Part shown: in pieces, positions 7,002 through 9,404 of the stretch | How positions within the stretch are numbered: position 1 is the stretch's first letter | How the letters are laid out: every line of letters starts with the position of its first letter | DNA from: an uncultured Collinsella sp. | Lineage (GTDB): Bacteria; Actinomycetota; Coriobacteriia; Coriobacteriales; Coriobacteriaceae | Direction of reading: 5' to 3' | NCBI GenBank assembly: GCA_900552755.1 | Contig: USAY01000073.1 | Coordinates: 1 to 9,404 of the forward strand | DNA: 9,404 bases | Made by a program: the position numbers and the translations under genes | The notes under the pieces: model-generated | The model's input: only the letters and a program-made list of their open reading frames with translations | What the model was told of the DNA's origin: nothing | Database searches by the model: none

Positions 7002-8045
7002 TTAAGCATTGGTCTGGACGAAGCCGCCATCAAACGCATTGGCCTCGAGCACGCGGGCACAGCCGTTAACGACGTTATCGAGCGCCGTGGGGCTGACGTT
7101 GACCGAAACACCGGTCTCATCGCGCAGGCGCACGTCGAGACCGCGCAGCAGCGCGCCGCCACCGGTCAGCAAAATGCCGTAGTACATAAGGTCCGAGGCG
7201 AGATCGGGAGGCGTGGCATCGAGGGCGTCCTTGACGGCCTTGGCCATCTCGTCGAGCGGCTTGTTGAGCGCGCGACGAATCTCCTCGCTCTCGATGCGCA
7301 CGGTCTTGGGCAGACCGGTGATCACGTCGCGGCCGTTGACCTCGACGTCGAGCTCGTCCTTGAGCGGCACGGCGGAACCGACCTTGATCTTGATGTCCTC
7401 TGCCGTACGCTCGCCGATGGCCAGGTTGTAGGCATCGCGAACGTGCGTGAGGATGGCCTGATCGAACTCGTCGCCGGCAATACGGATGGACTGCGAGACG
7501 ACAATGCCGCCCATGGCGATAACGGCGACCTCGGTGGTACCGCCGCCGATGTCGATGACCATGGAGCCGGTGGGTTCCTCGACGGGCAGGTCGGCGCCGA
7601 TAGCGGCGGCCATGGGCTCCTCGATCAGGTAGGCCTGGCGGGCACCGGCCTGGATCGTGGCCTCAAAGACAGCTCGCTTCTCGACCGACGTGACGCCGGA
7701 GGGAACGCAGACGACAACGCGCGGACGCGGGGTCCACGGATAGCGCTTCTCGGAAGCCTTGTCGATAAAGTAGCGAAGCATGGCCTCGGTAACATCGAAG
7801 TCGGCGATGACGCCGTCCTTCAGGGGACGAACGGCCACGATGTTGCCGGGCGTACGGCCGAGCATGCGCTTTGCCTCGATACCGACCGCCAGGATGCGCT
7901 CGTCGTTCTTGTCGATGGCGACAACAGAGGGCTCGCGGATGACGATGCCCTTGCCGCGCACGGAGACAAGCGTATTTGCGGTGCCGAGGTCGATGGCAAG
8001 ATCGCCCGCATAGCTACCGAAGAACATATCCATCAAAGAAAACAA
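7002..8045 (-). CDS. mreB: MreB, actin-like cell-shape protein
   Basis: MreB binds ATP and polymerises into membrane-bound antiparallel filaments that orient side-wall synthesis. The 347-residue product matches the normal family length. The actin-fold nucleotide motifs are all present: phosphate 1, D-L-A-I-D-L-G-T-A-N-T at 15-25; phosphate 2, V-I-D-I-G-G-G-T-T-E at 163-172; and the adenosine motif, L-L-T-G-G-G-A-L-L-R-G at 292-302. I-E-E-P-M-A-A-A-I-G at 141-150 includes the catalytic glutamate region. The start is TTG at 8045 with AGGAG 5 bases upstream; the next ATG in frame (8033) would have a 17-base spacer. The resulting N-terminus, M-F-S-L-M-D-M-F-F-G, is very hydrophobic and may serve as the membrane anchor. 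MreB rather than the Mbl or MreBH paralogues is favoured by the mreC/mreD/mrdA/rodA neighbours. It is the first gene after the intergenic hairpin. Confidence 0.98.
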   Translation of the reverse strand: MFSLMDMFFGSYAGDLAIDLGTANTLVSVRGKGIVIREPSVVAIDKNDERILAVGIEAKRMLGRTPGNIVAVRPLKDGVIADFDVTEAMLRYFIDKASEKRYPWTPRPRVVVCVPSGVTSVEKRAVFEATIQAGARQAYLIEEPMAAAIGADLPVEEPTGSMVIDIGGGTTEVAVIAMGGIVVSQSIRIAGDEFDQAILTHVRDAYNLAIGERTAEDIKIKVGSAVPLKDELDVEVNGRDVITGLPKTVRIESEEIRRALNKPLDEMAKAVKDALDATPPDLASDLMYYGILLTGGGALLRGLDVRLRDETGVSVNVSPTALDNVVNGCARVLEANAFDGGFVQTNA

Positions 8046-8050
8046 CGCAA

Positions 8051-8055
8051 CTCCT
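8051..8055 (-). promoter_or_regulatory. Ribosome binding site for mreB (TTG start)
   Basis: AGGAG is 5 bases before the TTG at 8045. It supports this start over the in-frame ATG 12 bases further on. Another TTG at 8050-8048 is out of frame. Confidence 0.6.
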
Positions 8056-8081
8056 GATGTGTTGGATGATTGCTGGAAAAC

Positions 8082-8106
8082 TACTAGTTCATGATACTAG
8101 CGCAAG
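8082..8106 (-). promoter_or_regulatory. Possible weak promoter or operator region upstream of mreB
   Basis: Between the hairpin and mreB the minus strand is locally A/T-richer. TTGCGC, a 16-base spacer and TAGTTT make a poor sigma-70-like pair (three and four of six matches). TAGTAT is another -10-like hexamer without a good -35. CTAGTA occurs twice here, 13 bases apart (8100-8095 and 8087-8082), and could be chance or a small operator. None of this is strong; it is listed because it is the only long spacer in the window and a natural place for an mre promoter. Confidence 0.2.
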
Positions 8107-8138
8107 CCCGGCACCTCACTTGCGGTGAAGCGCCGGGC
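8106..8138 (-). terminator. 14-bp hairpin between the TPR gene and mreB; terminator or attenuator
   Basis: On the minus strand GCCCGGC at 8138-8132 pairs with GCCGGGC at 8112-8106, and the inner arms GCTTCAC and GTGAGGT continue the stem with two G-U wobbles around a CGCAA loop. The plus-strand RNA would instead have A-C and C-A mismatches at those positions, so the structure belongs to minus-strand RNA. It starts 23 bases after the TPR gene stop. The U-tract is weak (UUGCGCU), so termination may be partial, or the hairpin may act in mRNA processing or protection. Confidence 0.6.
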
Positions 8139-8160
8139 AAAGCTAAATCCCATAAGGTCA

Positions 8161-9404
8161 CTACTGGTTGTCAGCAGCCGAGAAATCCATATCGAGCGAG
8201 GAAACGGCCCAGCCGATATGGTTGTCAGAGCGCACGAATTTGACGGTGTACTCCTGCTCGCCGCCCTTGGACAGCGATGCCTTAACCTTGGCGGTCGTCT
8301 CGGTCATGGACTGATCCATGCCCTCGACGGACACGGTGGCGCCCTGCGGAATCGAGGAGATGATCATCGACTTGGCGTCCTCGGACAGGCTCGAGGCCAG
8401 GCAAGACTCGGCCTTTGCGGTGTCACCGTCGCCGGCAGCCTGGAACAGATCGGTGATAACCGACTCCTGCGAGGGGAAGCCAAAGCCGCGCGTGTAGGCA
8501 AAGCCCAGACCGCCCGCAGCAATCAAGATGAGCAGAAGCAGCACGATGAAGACTTTGAGACCCGTGTGGCGATGGCGACGACGGACCTTGGCCTGCTTAC
8601 GATCCTGACGGTCCTGCTGGACCATCTCGGACTCGGACAGCGTAAAGAAGCCGGTGTCCGAGGGATCGGGCATAAACTGACCGGTCGCGCCCGTAGGATC
8701 GAGCGGATCGACGGCAGGAGCGTCCATCGCGGGCGCCGGAGCCGTGGCCATAGCCGTCTGGGCAGACAGCGCGGCAAGCGAATCGTGCACGCGGGCAAGC
8801 TCATCGGCCTGCTCGGAGGTGAGCTGGTAGATGCCATCGGCAGTAGCGGCGTTAAAGGCGTCGAGTGCGTCGGAGGGGCGGCCGGCGGCAGAAAGTGCCT
8901 GACCCATGCCGGCGTTGAGCGCACGCGTGTCGTCGCGGGGGCCGGCAAAGTCGATAGCCGTGCGGTAGGTCTCCACGGCATCCGCCGGACGGCCGAGCTT
9001 AATGAAGCAACGACCAAGCTCGCCCAGTGCGGCGGCAGGAGCCGGATTGGCGCCGTCGATGGCAGCCTGACGGAAGGCAGTACCCGCGTTGGCATAATCG
9101 CCCGACTGGAACAGCGCATTGCCCAGGCCCAGATAGGCCTTGAACGGCGTGGCATAGGAAGCATCCTGCGTAGCACCAGAGAACGCCTGGGCGGCCGTCG
9201 TGTAGTCGCCCACGGCGGCGAGCGCCTTGCCGCGGTTGGTGAGCAGCGCGCCGCGCTTGCCGTAGGTGCCGTCGTTGAGGGCGGCAGCATAAGCCTCGGC
9301 GGCCTCGGCATACATGCCCAGGTGCATCAAGGCGTTGCCACGAAGGTGATCGGCCTCGCCCATAATCTCATCGGGAGTCTTTGCCGCCCCAAGCATCTGG
9401 GCTG
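8161..9404 (-). CDS. TPR-repeat protein with one membrane helix and an extracellular C-terminal domain (5' end outside window)
   Basis: The frame is open to the window edge. Residue numbers here count from the ATG at 9396, but no ribosome binding site is visible in the 8 bases before it and the frame continues, so the true start is probably further out. Residues ~13-185 are at least four tetratricopeptide-like repeats (for example G-N-A-L-M-H-L-G-M-Y-A-E-A-A-E-A-Y near 20-36, then units near 53, 88, 125 and 162). A Pro/Ala/Asp linker (212-245) leads to a basic stretch, K-Q-A-K-V-R-R-R-H-R-H at 267-277, and a membrane helix at about 279-301. Positive-inside charge places the TPRs in the cytoplasm and the last ~100 residues outside. 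That C-terminal part (about 310-405) has a helix-then-strands look that may be NTF2-like (DUF4878 type), which is a guess. Residue 332 is a lone extracellular Cys. I do not recognise a named gene. Its place before mreB hints at a protein-interaction role in envelope growth. Confidence 0.85.
   Translation of the reverse strand, partial: AQMLGAAKTPDEIMGEADHLRGNALMHLGMYAEAAEAYAAALNDGTYGKRGALLTNRGKALAAVGDYTTAAQAFSGATQDASYATPFKAYLGLGNALFQSGDYANAGTAFRQAAIDGANPAPAAALGELGRCFIKLGRPADAVETYRTAIDFAGPRDDTRALNAGMGQALSAAGRPSDALDAFNAATADGIYQLTSEQADELARVHDSLAALSAQTAMATAPAPAMDAPAVDPLDPTGATGQFMPDPSDTGFFTLSESEMVQQDRQDRKQAKVRRRHRHTGLKVFIVLLLLILIAAGGLGFAYTRGFGFPSQESVITDLFQAAGDGDTAKAESCLASSLSEDAKSMIISSIPQGATVSVEGMDQSMTETTAKVKASLSKGGEQEYTVKFVRSDNHIGWAVSSLDMDFSAADNQ

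Noticed and set aside
6981..8057. 358-codon plus-strand open frame opposite mreB
   Set aside because: It is an antisense shadow of a gene with all actin-fold motifs. Its product is a Gly/Asp/His/Leu-rich string with no domain I recognise and no ribosome site.
8082..8100. CTAGTA direct repeat and the partial ACTAG/CTAGT symmetry near mreB as a definite operator
   Set aside because: The repeat is only six bases and the symmetry is broken at the centre, so chance is a fair explanation. It is kept only as part of a low-confidence regulatory region.
1..9404. Mobile elements, CRISPR arrays, tRNA/rRNA genes or a defence system
   Set aside because: No spaced repeats, transposase or integrase motifs, tRNA-like folds or defence-type domains were seen. 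The DNA is fully accounted for by a colinear housekeeping operon.

Overview
The window is a chromosomal piece of a GC-rich bacterium in which every real gene lies on the minus strand, so transcription runs from the high coordinates to the low ones. It is the cell-elongation (Rod/elongasome) cluster: mreB, mreC, mreD, mrdA (PBP2) and rodA in that order, with a bitopic TPR protein upstream and two less understood genes downstream. Gene order, moderate GC richness and sequence style (for example the S-A-S-T-I-K active site of PBP2) suggest a Coriobacteriia actinobacterium, perhaps Collinsella or a close relative. That assignment is inference from memory of the lineage, not a database match.

Layout in transcription order: (1) 9404-8161, the C-terminal 400-odd residues of a cytoplasmic-TPR / membrane-helix / extracellular-domain protein whose start is outside the window. 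(2) 8160-8046, a 115-base spacer with a 14-bp hairpin that pairs fully only in minus-strand RNA, then an A/T-richer stretch that could hold a weak promoter. (3) 8045-7002 mreB, 6980-5982 mreC, 5970-5404 mreD, 5390-3321 mrdA, 3311-2085 rodA, packed with gaps of 9 to 21 bases. (4) 2066-1137, a DUF697-type membrane protein whose N-terminal half looks like a GTPase fold without its nucleotide motifs. (5) 1126-1, the N-terminal 375 residues of a radical SAM protein of the uncharacterised TIGR03960 type, cut by the window edge.

Together, MreB filaments at the inner membrane face, the MreC/MreD membrane adaptors, the RodA glycosyltransferase and the PBP2 transpeptidase form the machine that inserts lateral-wall peptidoglycan. 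At four of the five closely spaced junctions after mreC, the TAG stop codon of one gene is also the 5' part of the next gene's Shine-Dalgarno sequence, which implies translational coupling. Three of the seven genes (mreB, mreC and the radical SAM gene) start with TTG. No RNA genes, CRISPR arrays, insertion sequences or phage genes were seen, and there is no gene-free stretch over 300 bases.
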